DNA from: Trichobilharzia szidati
Lineage: Eukaryota > Platyhelminthes > Trematoda > Strigeidida > Schistosomatidae
Length of the DNA: 64,000 nt
Direction: 5' to 3'
Assembly (NCBI GenBank): GCA_944472155.2
Contig: OX235279.1
Span: forward strand, 64,159,543-64,223,542
Shown here: in pieces, positions 24,697 through 38,769 of the stretch
Position numbering within the stretch: the stretch's first letter is position 1
How the letters are laid out: the number at the start of each line of letters is the position of its first letter
Notes under the pieces: generated by a model
The model's database searches: none
Told to the model about the DNA's origin: nothing
The model's input: the letters and a program-made list of their open reading frames with translations, nothing else
Program-made: the position numbers and the translations under genes

Positions 24697-25447
24697 GTGC
24701 ATAAATATGTCTGTCAATATTTCCACGCACTTGTACACACATAACTAATATGAACGGTCCTGTTCAAGGGTCATCGCAGTGGTAAAAGTAAACAACTAAC
24801 ACAGAATACGACACGTTAAATGGTGGTGGAAGCATCAACATTTAGTAGCAATAGTTGTAATAATCATATGGTGTTAGGATTATTCAAGGGTAATATATGT
24901 CCATTTGTATGAAACAAAAACGGTAATTGTGATTGGCTTACAAAAGCATACACAATGATAATCACAACTATCACTTGGTACTGGAAAGCCTATGGCTAGA
25001 AAGGAAATAATTTCTACTTTTGTGAAAATATTTCCAATAATAACTGAAAAACTAACAGAAGAAATTTCTAAAATTTGTTTATCATTACAGAAAAAACAAA
25101 GGAAATAATTACAATTTTCGCAAATAATTTAAACCATCAGGTAAACTGGAAAAATACATGAAGCAATCTCCTTCTATAACAAACAAGCACTAGCAAATAC
25201 ACCTTGAAAATTAAAGCAATTATGAAATTTCTTGAGAACAGCTTTTGTGAACTTGATTGATGAAGTCCCTCATATTGGTATTAGCAACTAAAACCTATAA
25301 TAAATAGTTTTCGTTCGTTATCATATCCGTTTTATGCTTATGTTTATTATTATTATTCCTTTTTTCTCTACAACATACGAAATGCATACACAAAATGGCC
25401 AAAAACACACCAACTGACCTAATCATCAATAATAACTATACACGCAG

Positions 25448-25673
25448 GATTTATTAGAGAAGAATGCTCAATTCTGTAAGGAAATCAGTGAACTAGGACT
25501 GGCTGATTGGATATTATTACTACCTAAAGAAGAAGAAGAACCCGTGAAACAACAGCCAGAAAAACTAAAACTGAAATCATCCGAAATGAAGGCAGATCAA
25601 GTAAACGAAAACGAGGAAACTAATTCTAATGTTGCAGGCGTTAAAGGAAAGTCGGATACAAACTTGAAATCAA
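25448..25673 (+). CDS. RhoGEF gene, exon A (first exon found)
   Basis: The acceptor is TACACGCAG and the donor is A/GTGAGT. The exon is 226 nt, open in frame 0, and ends one base into a codon. It encodes DLLEKNAQFCKEISELGLAD, then WILLLPKEEEEP and a Lys/Glu-rich stretch with no clear domain. Its leftover base joins CT of exon B to make ACT, and no other exon is needed between them. The first helix-like part could belong to a spectrin-like region such as precedes DH domains in Trio or MCF2 relatives, but this is a guess. Upstream exons were not found, and intron A-B would be 17.8 kb. Confidence 0.7.
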
Positions 25674-25932
25674 GTGAGTCTTTTTGATAACTTATATGCA
25701 AGTTTCTAAATATGTTGTAAAACTATTTTCAATCTTAAATGTAAGTCTCTTTAAACGTTATTAAAACAGTGGCATTTGAAAGGTCTATCCCATTCCTTTA
25801 TAAATAAAGTCCTTCTTCTGGACAGTCAACAAAACAGCAAGCATTTAAGAAAAAAATATCGTATCATCCGTGTAGGAAAAAGAATTTATTCAAGCTTTTG
25901 ATAAAATGCGATACATATTTTTTTATTATAGC
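25674..25932. other. Intron A-B, first part
   Basis: AT-rich intron sequence without other features. The intron continues to 43500 and holds the repeats listed between. Confidence 0.5.
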
Positions 25933-26102
25933 TTGGTTCCACACCGTATTTTTGGTACATGTATGGAATTTTCAGCATGTAATATCGGTAGCCCAAATTT
26001 TGTAGGCTGACCATTGATATCATGTGTGCGTCGGTAGGGGATAGAACCTCGGACTATAGGCATGGTCGGCGAGAGTCCTAACTGCTGTGCCACCGACGCA
26101 CT
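25933..26102 (-). mobile_element. tRNA-derived SINE, subfamily A (copy 3)
   Basis: The minus strand has GTGCGTCGGTGGCACAGCAG, GTTAGGACTCTCGCCGACC and the shared body to GGTGTGGAACC. The B box is damaged (GAGGTTCTATCCCC). It lies in intron A-B, antisense to the gene. Confidence 0.8.
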
Positions 26103-28450
26103 ATTGAAAGTAGTAACTAAGAAAATAATGACTAAAAATATGGTGCTTCTTTTCATTTTCTAAAGATCCCTGACTATTGCGTACACTGCAAGGTTAATAT
26201 TGTCTTTTGTGAGATGGCTTTGATTCTAAACAGTCTACAGTGAAGACAAAGTTCTTCCACTTAACCTACCTGGCACATCCACTTGATATTCTTATGTTGC
26301 TTTTTTAAATTCCTTCTCAGTGAAATCTGACTGACGAGGAAGTTGATAAAACTATAAAAAAACAGGCGTTAATTTGAATAACTTTATATTTAATTATTGA
26401 AGAATAATTATTTGTTGAATATTACACACCCAGAAATATTGATTCCAAATAAGAATTTGCTCTCAGTTTATGTAAAATATTTGGATAAGACTTGGTAGAA
26501 CTTACGAAACTTGTTGAATCTACCTAATCGAAATCCTTTTTGGAAAGATCACATATTCGCATCGAGGGACAGTCGTAGCACTACGACGATGACGAGGTGT
26601 AAGCGAATTTCATGCGATTTGCAATATATTACTATTAATATTTATTATTTGATGTGTCAATGTTCCAAAAAAGATTCTTTTATTGCACCTAACTTCCTAC
26701 TTAATAGCAGCGCACGTATAAAGTTAAATGTGAATTTATCTGAACATATCCGACTGCTTTATAAATAACAAATTATAAAGTATTTCGGTGCATTTGAAAT
26801 ACTTAGCCTTAACTGAAACAATGACCAAGACGAAATTAGACCTGAAAAATAATCAAAATTTTAAAAAGTTGCTCCCAGTAATAAAAGCAGCAATTCTCAG
26901 GATAAACCTTTTAGGCAACTAAGCAACAGTTTATTGCATTTTCGACGGTATAAATGGCGTCAAGTCGACTGCTGTGTCTAATAAATGTTTCTGCATAAAA
27001 GAAATGATCATATAGTGCTTTAGTCCTTTTTCATCCATTGTCCTATTTTCATTTTATGTTGATAACTTTTCTGATTTACTCTGCTAGATTTATGCCTTTT
27101 CCAATAAATACATTATTGCATGCACTGTGATCTGAATGAAGGATACGTATGATGTATATCTGTAAAGTTTATTATTATACCATCTGTGAGATACTTTCAG
27201 TTGTTTATTACCTTAAGAATTGTTTTTAGTATGAGATAGAAATTCAATACCTATAAAGTACACCAGAAACTATTAATATATGACACGAAACAAAGGTAAA
27301 ATGAAGAAGGTGAAAAGCGATATTAAAGGAAATTGGAAAAAGACATTTCATGCATTGACAGAAAAATGTCATGTGTATGACAAATTGCATTACGATATAA
27401 ACAATATATATATAAGTACAACTGCCTTACTACCGGCTTATAAAACAGTAAAAATTCATGTTATTATTAGATACTTCACAAACACATAGCTACAGACTGG
27501 CCACCCATTTACACAAAAGTTGAATTCGGTTATTAAGGAACAACTTTGATGTCCTCCAGTTGGCGTGAATACGTAAGGAACAAATGAATATATAACCGAA
27601 CCAATCAGACCTGACTAAGATTTCATCCTTGTAACAGCTTCAGCAACTTCACTTAAATTTCATTTCGTCAGCGAAATTACTGAAATGCAGCAGTATTACT
27701 ATTTGGTTTTAGAAATGAGCCCCTATTAAAAAGTTTTTATGTCATTTTCAAATTAATCCCCATTGATTAAAATGAAATCAATAAAGAAATCTGCTTTCCT
27801 GTGTCTAAAGATATGTTCATCGTTATAAGGCAAAAAAATATTATACACTAACACTCTCATATATTGAAAATGTGTGAATATCTATTGTTTGTCTGTGGAT
27901 ATTACTGTTCGACCTACCAAATTATTTCTTTGCAGATCTTATCTAACATCGAAAGCTCTGCTTCTTGAGTTTCTGACTGATAAGTAAACTTGATTGCACC
28001 TACCATGTGCTTGAAGAACCTGTGCGTATATTCTGCTTTTATCGCTGTATATATGTGTCATCCATAAGCCTTCAATCTGTTTTGCAACCAAAGCTAAATA
28101 TTTCAACAGATTTGTCTTCTGAAGTCTAGTTTAGTCGGCAACAGCAACCGAATGTTGCTTGCAACATTATAAACTGATATTTAACCAAGATATGTGTTTA
28201 AAAGATGGGAACTCTTAGAATTCTTGTATCAGCTAGTGGATATGTCAGTGTTACGAAATCACACATTCACATTTAAAATAAATTCAGTTAATTGTATTTT
28301 AAACATTTTCCGTAAAAATCAGGGCTGACTCACCAATAACCTTGAAACTCAAATACAGAGCAAGTTACTGAAACCACGTTAAAGATACTGTATTCCAAAA
28401 AGATGATGAAAGCAATATGGGAACATCAGACAGGATATCCTGTTATTTTA
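26103..28450. other. Intronic sequence, nothing further seen
   Basis: AT-rich. The plus frames at 26511-26768 and 27280-27489 have no domain and no matching splice phase. Confidence 0.4.
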
Positions 28451-28556
28451 TATTAAGGTTGGAATAGGTTAGGAGTAAATTGATATTGAGTTACAGGAAG
28501 ATCAGAGGTGATTAGCGTTAGGGTTATTTAGAGGAAGGTTAAGGTTAGGGTTGATT
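28451..28556 (+). repeat. Degenerate telomere-like repeats
   Basis: Scattered GGTTAGG, GTTAGGGTT and GGTTAAGGTTAGGGTTG units, related to the TTAGGG telomere repeat used by schistosomes. They are interspersed with unrelated bases, so this is an interstitial remnant at best. Confidence 0.4.
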
Positions 28557-30439
28557 AAGCGACCTGAATTACTTTTTCGAAACCGATACATTCTTGTAGT
28601 TTCGCACTTCTTGATAGCCATTCTAATAACTCTTCCAAAATCACACGTCTACGTGTTTCTTCCAGTTTTAAAAAGGGAAAAGTGATCAATATGGGTTACG
28701 TCAGTGTTCGGTTCTTTACTGAAAAACTGTAATTTTGAATGGTCTATGTTTTGTAGACATACATTGGTCATTCCTTCCTAACAAATTTGTTTAACAAAAA
28801 GATTAAGTGAGTATCTATCGCGCATAGTGAAAGGTATTCCTAAAACATGTGACGTAATGTATCATTAAGTTCCCGACACGTACCAGATAATGAAATGACT
28901 CGGCAGACTAAAAACCAGCGGTATATTAACAACTGTTTTATGACGTCAAGATAATTAGCAAACCATCAAACTCCGTATATATTATTTTGCTACAACTTTC
29001 TTAATATAGCATATATATATTATTGTCTGATTTGCACTGTGACACGTTCGACGCTGATAGATATACCTTGGGGGAACACTTTTAATTCATTGGATTTAAA
29101 AATACTGAAGCCGTCATCTAAAGTATACACGGCTTTTACGAAAAAACTTCTAGTTCGTCATATTATAGAGGGATTGGTAAAAACATCAGAAACATGATGG
29201 AAGAATGAATGATAGATGGTTCATATTTGTTGGAGACTAAATCGCTTCGCAAAAATGCTTAGTTGACAAATATAAATTACATCACGAAACCGAATTCAGT
29301 ATTTTCTTTCTTAACGTTAAGACACCAAAACAATTTGATGATATTAATAATGAGTGGAAATCACACTAGATATTTAATGACCTAAATGTAGACATAAAGT
29401 AAAACTGACACTCATATGGGATTCAATGAATATATCTGTTTTAAAAGATTGATATTTTCTTCCCTTCTGGTTACCGAAGTAACTAAAATAGTCAGCAAGC
29501 TGTTTACATCCACTTCTTCTGGAAATGAATGTGCAGTTTAATCTTTTCATTTCTGGACATCATAGTGCTAACAGTCAGATAGCAGTGTAAATCCAATAAT
29601 GAAATTCCTATCAGATTGTTTATTTCACTTGTTATATGTTTTGCTTGGTGTTGTATAATAGGGATATGTCACATACTTCAAAATGTCGTATCTGACAGTA
29701 GAATTCATCAAGTGTTATTTATCTTTTTGGCAGGTGACGCAAATAGGCTGATACATGCAACATCAGAATACTCACATATTATTCTCTTTCTGTTCTCTGT
29801 AACTATTAACTTGAAGTATGACAATTATTTGTGATGTACTTCCACAAGGTCCACATAGAATGAGAGTAGTATGCTGAAGAGGTTTGTAATATGCAGTTTC
29901 AGAAGAAAACATATAAGCCAATCACAGGCCTTACTACAATAAGCAACCTCACAAATTTATGTTTTGTAGAAGTCAGTCATGGTAATTTGTTAATGAGATG
30001 ATAAAATGGGTATGAAATATGCAATGTTCTGTGATCATTAATAATGAAGAAATATCTGAAGACTGGAGAAGTTGAACAGTTTTGGTTATATGAGCAGACG
30101 TTGGAAAGGTGTATTAGATATGGGAAGGCTAACCTATAATAAACTATAATGAACCGAGTTTTATCGACAATGTAGTAAAACTAGAGAAGTGACGGCATAA
30201 AAAATAGTAAGATACATAAATATCCGGAAAACATGAATATAATTGGTTGCAGGAAGGTTTTTCCGAAAACAGTTTAAGATTATTAGTTCGAATGCAAACA
30301 GCCTTAGCTACACTCAGTGTGCGAATATGGAAATCATTAGGATGAGGTGTATCGTCCTGATTACTTCAGTTTTGCTCACTTAGTGACTGCTGTCGACCAG
30401 AAAAGAAAAAACGTAATACTTCGGATAAACGAAAATAGA
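28557..30439. other. Intronic sequence, nothing further seen
   Basis: AT-rich. The plus frame at 29616-29834 is hydrophobic, but so are most AT-rich chance frames. Confidence 0.4.
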
Positions 30440-30590
30440 AAGCTATGTGAGTGCCTTGGTATGATTATGAGCAGTAAATTGTACTGTAAACATTATCAGT
30501 AAATAATACTGTATCACTGTGTGCCTACGTCAAACAAATTTACCCTATGATGGAATTATACACTAACATAGTGCCCAAGTTCTCTTCTTA
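30440..30590 (+). repeat. Solo PLE terminal repeat
   Basis: Plus-orientation copy. The core at 30455-30499 is TTGGTATGATTATGAGCAG, then TACTGTAAACATTATCAG, followed by TAAATAATACTGTATCACTG and GGAATTATACAC as in other copies. The stem and GAAAC are degraded. Confidence 0.65.
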
Positions 30591-30919
30591 TGTCAATGTT
30601 TCGAATAGTTCTCACTAGTCGTTTACTTTGATACACTAAGATATGTTCAGTAACACATGGAATAAGCCATCTATTTGTGCCTCTACAAAAACATCTGAAC
30701 TGATCAGCTAGCACTAATGTTCATAGTTTGTATTACAACCACTTGCCGACATGGAAATCACAAACAAAGTTTTGGCACATAAAATGCTCTCTGAATAATT
30801 CACGTCAACCTTGTTTACAAAATTTCACTTCCGAAATCAGCGTTACTTTGTCATCAATTAGTTAATGGTTTCTTACGTACCATCTCAGTTCTTTTGTTTC
30901 GAGTTGATTTTTCCATATG
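30591..30919. other. No gene seen
   Basis: Spacer between the solo repeat and the PLE RT remnant. No coding signal was recognised. Confidence 0.4.
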
Positions 30920-31375
30920 CTTATTCATAAAACTACGTGATAATCCTTACTTCATCTTGAAAGCATACGAATTCCTTTCGCGAATAATCTCCCGCACAAA
31001 TCTTTCTTTCTGTATTCGTAAGAAATTCGACAGAATTTCTCTTTTGTCGAACAGGTATGCAAAAAAGATAGTGTAAGTATCGCTCGAATAGTGTGTTCCT
31101 CCAGTACCGAATTCTCTTAAGTGATAATTCTTCTCAGCTAATCAGTGGAACGTTAACAGTTGTGCAGTGTGTCTTCATGCTCCACTTCACATATATTAGT
31201 ATATAATCTTCTCATTATTAGTGATGAATTTGTCATAAACATGTCCGACTCTCTGACGACCTATTTCAGTGCTCCACTTCTAAGTTCCATTAGAATAAAG
31301 TCTGCCAGAAGCGGGTCTGATTGTCAGCTCTATCCTTTTCGTCTACTTATCTTTAAAGAGTAGTGTTGAAGGCAA
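30920..31375 (-). pseudogene. PLE reverse transcriptase remnant
   Basis: On the minus strand GPLLADFILMELRSGALK and VVRESDMFMTN correspond to GPVLADxFMxxLE and the region leading to YxDD. Nearer the low end, RQKRNSVEFLTNTERKICAG parallels QQKRNLVRTLSHMVRTICKG of the remnant at 20161. Many frame changes; no intact domain. The spacing and order of these blocks support a PLE rather than a LINE. Confidence 0.5.
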
Positions 31376-34300
31376 AATTTAGTAAATTCATTGTATGTCT
31401 AGACATTAATTTAATGTAGTTCTTTGCCTTGTTGGTCTTGAATAAATCAAGAATAAAAATTCATTGGAATGACATGATATCATTTGATTTCCCTGGTCCT
31501 TGTCAGCTACATGCATTATTAATATACCTAATATTCACATGCCTTTATTTGGTCACTAGATGGCAAGCAATAATGATACGTAAGTAAATGTAAGATGCCT
31601 CAAAACTCTCATTCCAATAATGTAGTGACCATTTCAACAAAATTTGAAGAGCAGATTTTATGTTGACGCATAGTTCTTTAAATGATCTTTTTTTTTCTCT
31701 TGTTGACCTCCACATGTATTCATTAGTTTTCAAGTAACATAAATTGATCTTGAGTTAAGCTTTTCTGGTTATGTGTCACCTAAATATTACCGAACACAAA
31801 CATGGATATTCGCTAGATAATTTAAACCCAAGACCACTTCTTGATTTTCTTCCCAGCAACATTCGTTCTATCTGGTGTTGTCTCAAGGAATAAAACACCA
31901 CTGTCAGTAGAATATTAGTGCAGTTCTGGCCAAAACGAAGGCAGAATAAACGCCTCTTGTCCACGCAAGAGTAGATCAGATGACGGAAGATTTTGGATAG
32001 ACTGCTTTTCTTTTTTGAGTTATTTTATTTGAATAATTCCACCCTAAAATGATTTGCCCTTAAAAATACATCGCTTGCTAACATTTATCATGATGTGTTT
32101 GCTCTCAGTGGCTTACACTTCAAGTCACAACTGAGTGCGTCATACATTCATAATCATGATTTTGCCTGTCACGACTTTGACGACAATCAAAGCTACAGTT
32201 TTTTAGTGTTCTGAGAAAGTTCGGCAATTCACATACATAAAACTTCCATAGAATTAGCTTTTGTATGAAATCGCTGGAGTTTTATGGATTTATTTATTAT
32301 GTATATCACACAGTGGAACATTATTACTTACTGAATGACGTTTCGTACACAATTGATGGTCCATATTCATATCAGTTATGAAATTTCGAAGTTTTAATTT
32401 TCTCCAATTTTAAATAACTTATTTTAGTAGAAAGCCTACTTGTTTTTCAACAAATTTAGAAGCTGCATAATACAAAAGATGAAATGGAATATAGTCAGAG
32501 TTTGGATACTTCAAATCCTTGAAACAACTGAAGAATGGGAAGCTTGAAGTTTTAATTATTTATTGTATTTCAGCAAACCTTTCGAATAGAATCCTGAAGT
32601 GTTAATTGTTAACCACCTTACTCTTGAACCCTCTAGTATTTTGTTCATTTTATTTGACCTTTCATTTCTGCAGAAAATGAATTGACTGGTGGACTTGCGA
32701 CCAGACTGCTCGAACTGTATTGAACAAACAAAAGTAAAATTCATCTTTTAATAGTGCTATCCAAATCAGTTTTATAATTTTCGTTTAGTGCCATAACTGA
32801 TCTCAACACTTATAATTCACTCATTTTCGTACTATCTGAAATTTCAGTCAATGCACCGTTCTAGCTGATAGACGTTTCTTTACGCCTTACCTAAGCAGAC
32901 ATTAATTTCCTTTAGTTTGTAAAAATGTGTTCTCATCACCTATTCACCATACATTTATTTTTATCTCTAGATCCTTCTATGCTTAGTCCAGCGACTCTGA
33001 TTTATGCTTTGACAAAATAACATCTAAATCTTTATGAACTGCACTTTCGTCAGTCATAGTTTCAATACGATACCTGGTCAGTCTGCAAGACTTCTGTCGT
33101 CTCAACTCAATAAAATCAAGCATCCATAGGAGAATTACGAATAACTTGATAAGTAAAACATAACATTATACTCTGTGTTTACACTTAGAAGTCAGCAAGT
33201 CGCTGAATGGAAAAGAAACAACACTTACACATCCGATTCGAAAACAATCTGTTTTCGGGAGATGTAAATATAGATGACTTACAGCAGGATGTTATATTTT
33301 TTGCTTGATTTTTTTTTATTGAGATTTATGATATTGGTTGTGTGTCGTATGCTGCAATGTGAGTATTTTAGGCTTTCAATGGAATTTGTAGTGAAATTCC
33401 GCCTCGACCTATATGACTTGCACATGACAAATCTTTCATTGCATACCCATTCTATTTCAACCCCTTAAGTGTGTCCATCTGTCATAAACTGCACAAAAAA
33501 TCCCACGAACTAATTATCTCAAATATCTAATAAATCCATATGACGTAATGAAAACATTGAGATTTAATTACTTCAAAAGAAGATTTATGACTACCTGAAT
33601 TTTAAACATACACTAAAGCGTTTTCTTTTTTGATCATCGATTTAAGACATAATTTTAGAAATTTCAATTCTTAACCTAGGCATTTCTTTGTGTTACTTTG
33701 ATATATTGTTAAAAATGTGTACATAAACCAGTTCAACATATATTCAACATTATGAATGCACATTTATGCACCCATATAGGCGAAATAATTTATGTTTAAG
33801 TGTGCATCTTCTTTTAGTCACCAGTTTGCAATAGCGGTACGCAATACTGTCTTGAAACTGTTAACATAATAAGAATTTCACTTAGTGCGAAAGTCTATAT
33901 TTAGATGCATTCTTTACTCCCTACAATCGGATATCTTTTTTAACACATAAATCATAAAAGCAACACCGTTTTATTGTTGTCTGATCCGCGATATAAGAAA
34001 CGCTTCATTAAAAAGGTTTTTTTGAAGCTGAAAAGCCTAATGCATCTTCATAACAATGCAGTGTAGTTAATACTGAATTGTTAAAATAATTATCGTAAAC
34101 TACCACATGTTCAATACGTTTATTGTGTGCCTTAGTTAGATGTTTCGAATAAATTAAAATCACTGTGACACAGCATACCAGTTTAAATAATTTAACATTG
34201 CTGTTTTTATCAGAATACTAGTATTTCAAGCAAGTCATATGAAACGTTAGTCTTCAATCTTATCTTCCGTCCTAAGCAAATGCAGGTGCAAAAATGTCTT

Positions 34301-35959
34301 CCCACAAGCATTCACGAATTATATGTAACTCAGGGATTGAACACTGCAACAAGTTCTAAAGAAACTTACACCAAGTTGCCATATGTCAGTCATAATACTA
34401 TAGTTGAAGCACTTCTGGCAGGCCTGAAGATGAAACTCAGAATAAGTCTAAAAGCCAGGACAACCTAGTCTGAAGATGAGAATGGCCTAGCTCTTCAGTG
34501 AAAGCTGGGTTCTTTTATTACATATAGAGAAGGTGGAATGTAAGAACGTTCAAGCTTTTGTTATATCCTCAGGAAATAAATAAAGTATGCCTCTTAGTAC
34601 ATTTTATTGAAATTGATAGAAATTCGTTCAGTTTTCAATATGGCTTCGCTGTGTTCAGTATGGATACAATACATCTCGAACAAGTATTTAGCTTAGCCAT
34701 AAAATGTATATTACGGGAATTTAACGATATGAAAATCTACCCTTTTTGAAAGAGGCAGTGAAAGGTGCGGTCAAAGAAGTGAAAAGACGATGCACACGCT
34801 ATCATAATAAATGTCTATTATTTTTATTATTATTATAAAGCGTGTTAAGTGGAATAGAAAAAGTTTGTCAGATGACACTGGCTGAGTGGTGCAAGAAGAA
34901 CTGAACATTGTGCTAGACTATAATACCTGCAACTCTCAGTTTCATACTGCTTTTAAGTCTCAGTTTTCGACGTTGCTTATGTGAAATAAACTTCTTCATG
35001 AATAATTCTGCAGTCAACTTCAAGCTGTTAGTAAGGTTTGCAATCTGTTTCCAGTAAATTATTTGATCAAATTCTAATAAGTGTACATAAACATAAAATA
35101 ACCACAAAGATTACTGCCTCTTTTGCTAATGAGTGGCTATATATAACGGTCAAAATCTCTTAAATGACATAATTAACAGTGTTTACATCGATTACATATA
35201 AATGAAAGTCGTACGTATTTGAAAATACTGATCATCCGATTTAGCCGCGAAAACAGTTATGTTTTGTTCTGTTGAAATAGATTAACAGAAGAAAGCATGG
35301 CCTTAACTGAAAACTTCACTTAGTTTGGAATCAAACTGGAGTAAGATAATCAATAAAATAGCATGTTTAGTTTGCCTCAAATAGCTTAATGTACATGATA
35401 AAGAGGTTTACTTTTTCTGTCACTTATCTTGTATGTTAACATGTAAGAGAAAGTAACATTTATAATAAAGCAGTAAATGGCTTCCGTATGCGCATGTTAT
35501 GTTTCTGTGCATCCCAGCTGTTTTTGTTAATTCAGCCAATTCTGAGAGTGAACCATTCGGTCTTTAGCTATTCGTAAGTGTGCAAAGAATAACTTCGTCA
35601 TTAAAACAGTCCAAACTTAATGCATGCCAGACAGTTCAGAATAGTGTTCACTACAAACATATGTTTGTTATACTTTAGAACTTAAACATTATACAGAACA
35701 CAATGATTACACAACTTGAACTGAATTCATCTTATCCCAAATTGTTTGTTGGTCTTGATTTACAAAGAAGTTTCAAGTGTTTGAATACAACAATCAGTGC
35801 AGTCATTTATTTCAAAAGTAAAAACATGCGTTATTCAGATATAATGGAGATGTGTAGCTTAGGTGTTTGATTTAGGTCTAGTTATGCTCTCTGATCTGGT
35901 TGGTTTATTTGCGAAGTCTTCATCGTATTACTAGAAAACATTCTCAGAGTACATTTCAG
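31376..35959. other. Intronic sequence, no clear feature
   Basis: AT-rich. The plus frame at 34280-34468 contains TYTKLPYVSHNTIVEALL, faintly like the LPYV linker between RT and EN in PLEs, but not enough to call. A TTA-rich run lies at about 34818-34838. Confidence 0.35.
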
Positions 35960-36045
35960 TTTGAAGTGTTTAAGTATCCCCTGAGGATGTTGTCTGATGA
36001 TGCAATGGAAGATTCTCAACTAAACCATCTGGCTCAGAGAACACA
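35960..36045 (+). repeat. Diverged PLE tail with hammerhead-like motif
   Basis: CTGAGGATGTTGTCTGATGATG, in pieces with CTAAACCATC and TGGCTCAGAGAACACA, aligns with the tails at 20074 and 49800. The stem and GAAA are lost. Confidence 0.5.
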
Positions 36046-37699
36046 TCTATACCAAAACATGCAGTTTTCACTTCTACAACTTCAACTGATTCTCCCATTA
36101 TAAATGACAGTGTAGTCAATGAATTATTTTCGCCAAACTAATAAACACTGTTGAAAAAACTTCATGTACCAGCCGTGAATTACCTCGTTAAGCAGTTAAT
36201 TTTCTGTTCAAAAGAATTCTGAATGTCACAATCCCATAAACACATCAGCCTTATGCACTTTTCAGATCGAAATTACAGAAATATTCAGAACTATGTGATT
36301 AGCTATCAGTTTGAACATCTAAATAACATTTGTCAATAAACAGCAAAAGGAAATAACCAATCGCTGATATCGCGTTTGTGTTATTTTATAGTAATCACTG
36401 ATGCAATAAACGGAGGATTGTACCTGTGTTTTCAGATATTAGGACCTAACTAATGGAACCAGTCAAATAACAACTCGTCTGTGAGTCTTTGAGAGAATAA
36501 ACGTCAGTAGATGTATTGTCCTGCTGAACTAACAATGTATTCGATGATAAAAGTGATGTGTTACAGTCGCTAGAGAAAGGACAGTAACGTTTATTCTTGG
36601 GAAAATGACGTAATGAAATCCTAAAATACTTATATTGGACTACAATAATTAAATACTTCTTCGATAGGGTTAGCGAGGAAGGTGACAATGTTATTTCACA
36701 GGGATTGAAAGTTGTATACCGGTTAAACCGAATAATACGAAAGCCATTCAACAAACGCAATACTGTAGGGAAACAAAAAAATCAAGAAAAAGAGGAGAAA
36801 CATTTCGAAAAAATTTTTATTTTCAGCCTAAATTTATCCATTAGCCGTAATCTTCTACAGCTAATGTGATTAGTGGCAATTTAGCAATAAAGTTATTAAT
36901 TATTAGTTGACAGCGTCAATGAATAGCAACTATTTATGTGGTGTGGACACTTAAATAATTAGCGAATTTATTTGCTTTTGCTTGATCATAAACTTAATCA
37001 CTTATCTTTGCTATTTAGCTTCAGTGTTAAATTATGTTGATACACAAAAGTTCTGTGAACAGTAGTGTTTATGTAAACTGAGGTTAAATAGCCATCAGTT
37101 GTCTAAGTGACCATTAAATATATTTTAAAATTCGGTGAATAAGTATGATTCTTTGCCGTACCACATAGTTTACTTTAACATTGTAAGAATAATAGTTTGA
37201 AAGCCTTTAGGTGAAATATAGATTAACGCAAATAGACAGCGGCAGTGAATTACACCGATTCATGTGATCATACATGTGTCATTTCAGCATTCGTAAAAAG
37301 CAGATGGTTTTATTTGTTTATCTCTGAATAGGTTTCAGAAAAACTGAAACATTGAGGTTTTGCAGCTTCTAATGATCCGTTCCAAATAAATATCAAGATT
37401 TACTAACTTATTTCAGTTGACAGATAGATAACTGTGTACCATTTATTAACGCACATTTATGAAACTCTTGATACCTGGGATATGGTTAACGCACGACCAC
37501 AAGATTTACTCACATTCTCACTTTTGCTTTAGTCGCCTGCAGAAAATTGCTTATTACATCATAAAATTAGTCAAACAATAACAAAGGCATATTCAGCGGA
37601 TTTTGTCACATATAATATAGGTTTATGTTATAAGGGAGCGAATCCCTGTAGTATCCGTTCATTAAATCGACTACGGTTCAGCAGTGAACTTCCTATAGT
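36046..37699. other. Intronic sequence, nothing further seen
   Basis: AT-rich. The minus frame at 36446-36760 (104 codons) has no recognisable domain and is probably chance. Confidence 0.4.
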
Positions 37700-37925
37700 A
37701 AATATCTTTATTATTATTTTATTCCGTTGCGTCCAAAGTGGAACATAGGGCTTCAGGTTAGAGCTTTGAAGTTTCAGTGGTAGTGAATTCACTTCTATGG
37801 AGTTAGCTAGCTAGTCTCATGTGCAACTTTCCCTCTTTTCCAGACGTGCTAACGTCTAAGCGAGGTTTAAGAGTGTGTCACCCAGGGATTGAACCATGGA
37901 TTACATGAGTGTTTGGAGAATATCC
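37700..37925 (-). mobile_element. tRNA-derived SINE, subfamily B (diverged)
   Basis: The minus strand has a B-box remnant GGTTCAATCCCTGGG, the body CTCGCTTAGACG, and a tail CCTATGTTCCACTTTGGAC that ends in a TAAAATAATAATAAA run. Body and tail match the copies at 42712 and 51230. The first half of the tRNA-like head is degraded. Confidence 0.6.
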
Positions 37926-38769
37926 TATAGTTATTTCATGATGTAAGCCTAATGTCGTGTAGCCATGCGATCAGAAACCAAATAATGACAATTTCGAGCT
38001 CTGTCAGTGTGCGTGTGTGTGTTTCATTGCCTACAGGCACCTGCTCTTCAACTCATTCACCAGTTAGTTCCTAAAAATAACAGTTGGTTTATTAAGCCAA
38101 ACAAAATTTTGAATGTGCCCATGTGGTGAAAATTTTAAAATGTTTCCTAATTTCCACTATTCTGTAGCTGATTTCAGTCATTCCGAATGAATTTTTTGAT
38201 ACTTCTTCAGTAAATTGGAACCTATTAAACAAATTAGTAATTTGAATTTCCTCCTTATTTATTCAGAATAAAAATAATCCGAGTGAACAATTGTTTCTAA
38301 TATATTCTTCTCTAGGCTTTACAATTATAAATTCATCAATTTCAGCAAACAGTAGCTAGTAAAGGTGAGCCAGAGTAATTTCAGAATGTGTATTGTGAAA
38401 CAAGTACATATCCTCGAAACCCATACTTTCCTTTACTACATATAATAATAATATGTAAATGATCCTTTTAGAATTCATATTTGGGTGATAAATAAATGGA
38501 GTAAATGGTAGGTTGGATGCAATATGTAGATGTTATAATAGCAGGCCCAAAAATTCAAACAGACCGCCAAGGTCATATATATATATATAAAGGCAAACAT
38601 CACTGAATTAATTCATTTCATCTCATATTCTTATTGACCAGACATGTTTTAAATTAAAATGGAAATTAACTGACCATTATTTCATTTTGTACTTGTTCCA
38701 CGAAACATTTTCCGATACAATTCTAATTTACCTTCAATGTCTACTATATGCTAAAATTACTGGATTTAT
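37926..38769. other. Intronic sequence; short TA run
   Basis: AT-rich, with a TA run at about 38576-38590. No coding signal seen. Confidence 0.45.

Noticed and set aside
34280..34500. PLE linker remnant (LPYVSHNTIV)
   Set aside because: One short motif only, with no RT or nuclease block beside it.
36446..36760. 104-codon minus-strand frame
   Set aside because: No recognisable domain and antisense within a long intron.
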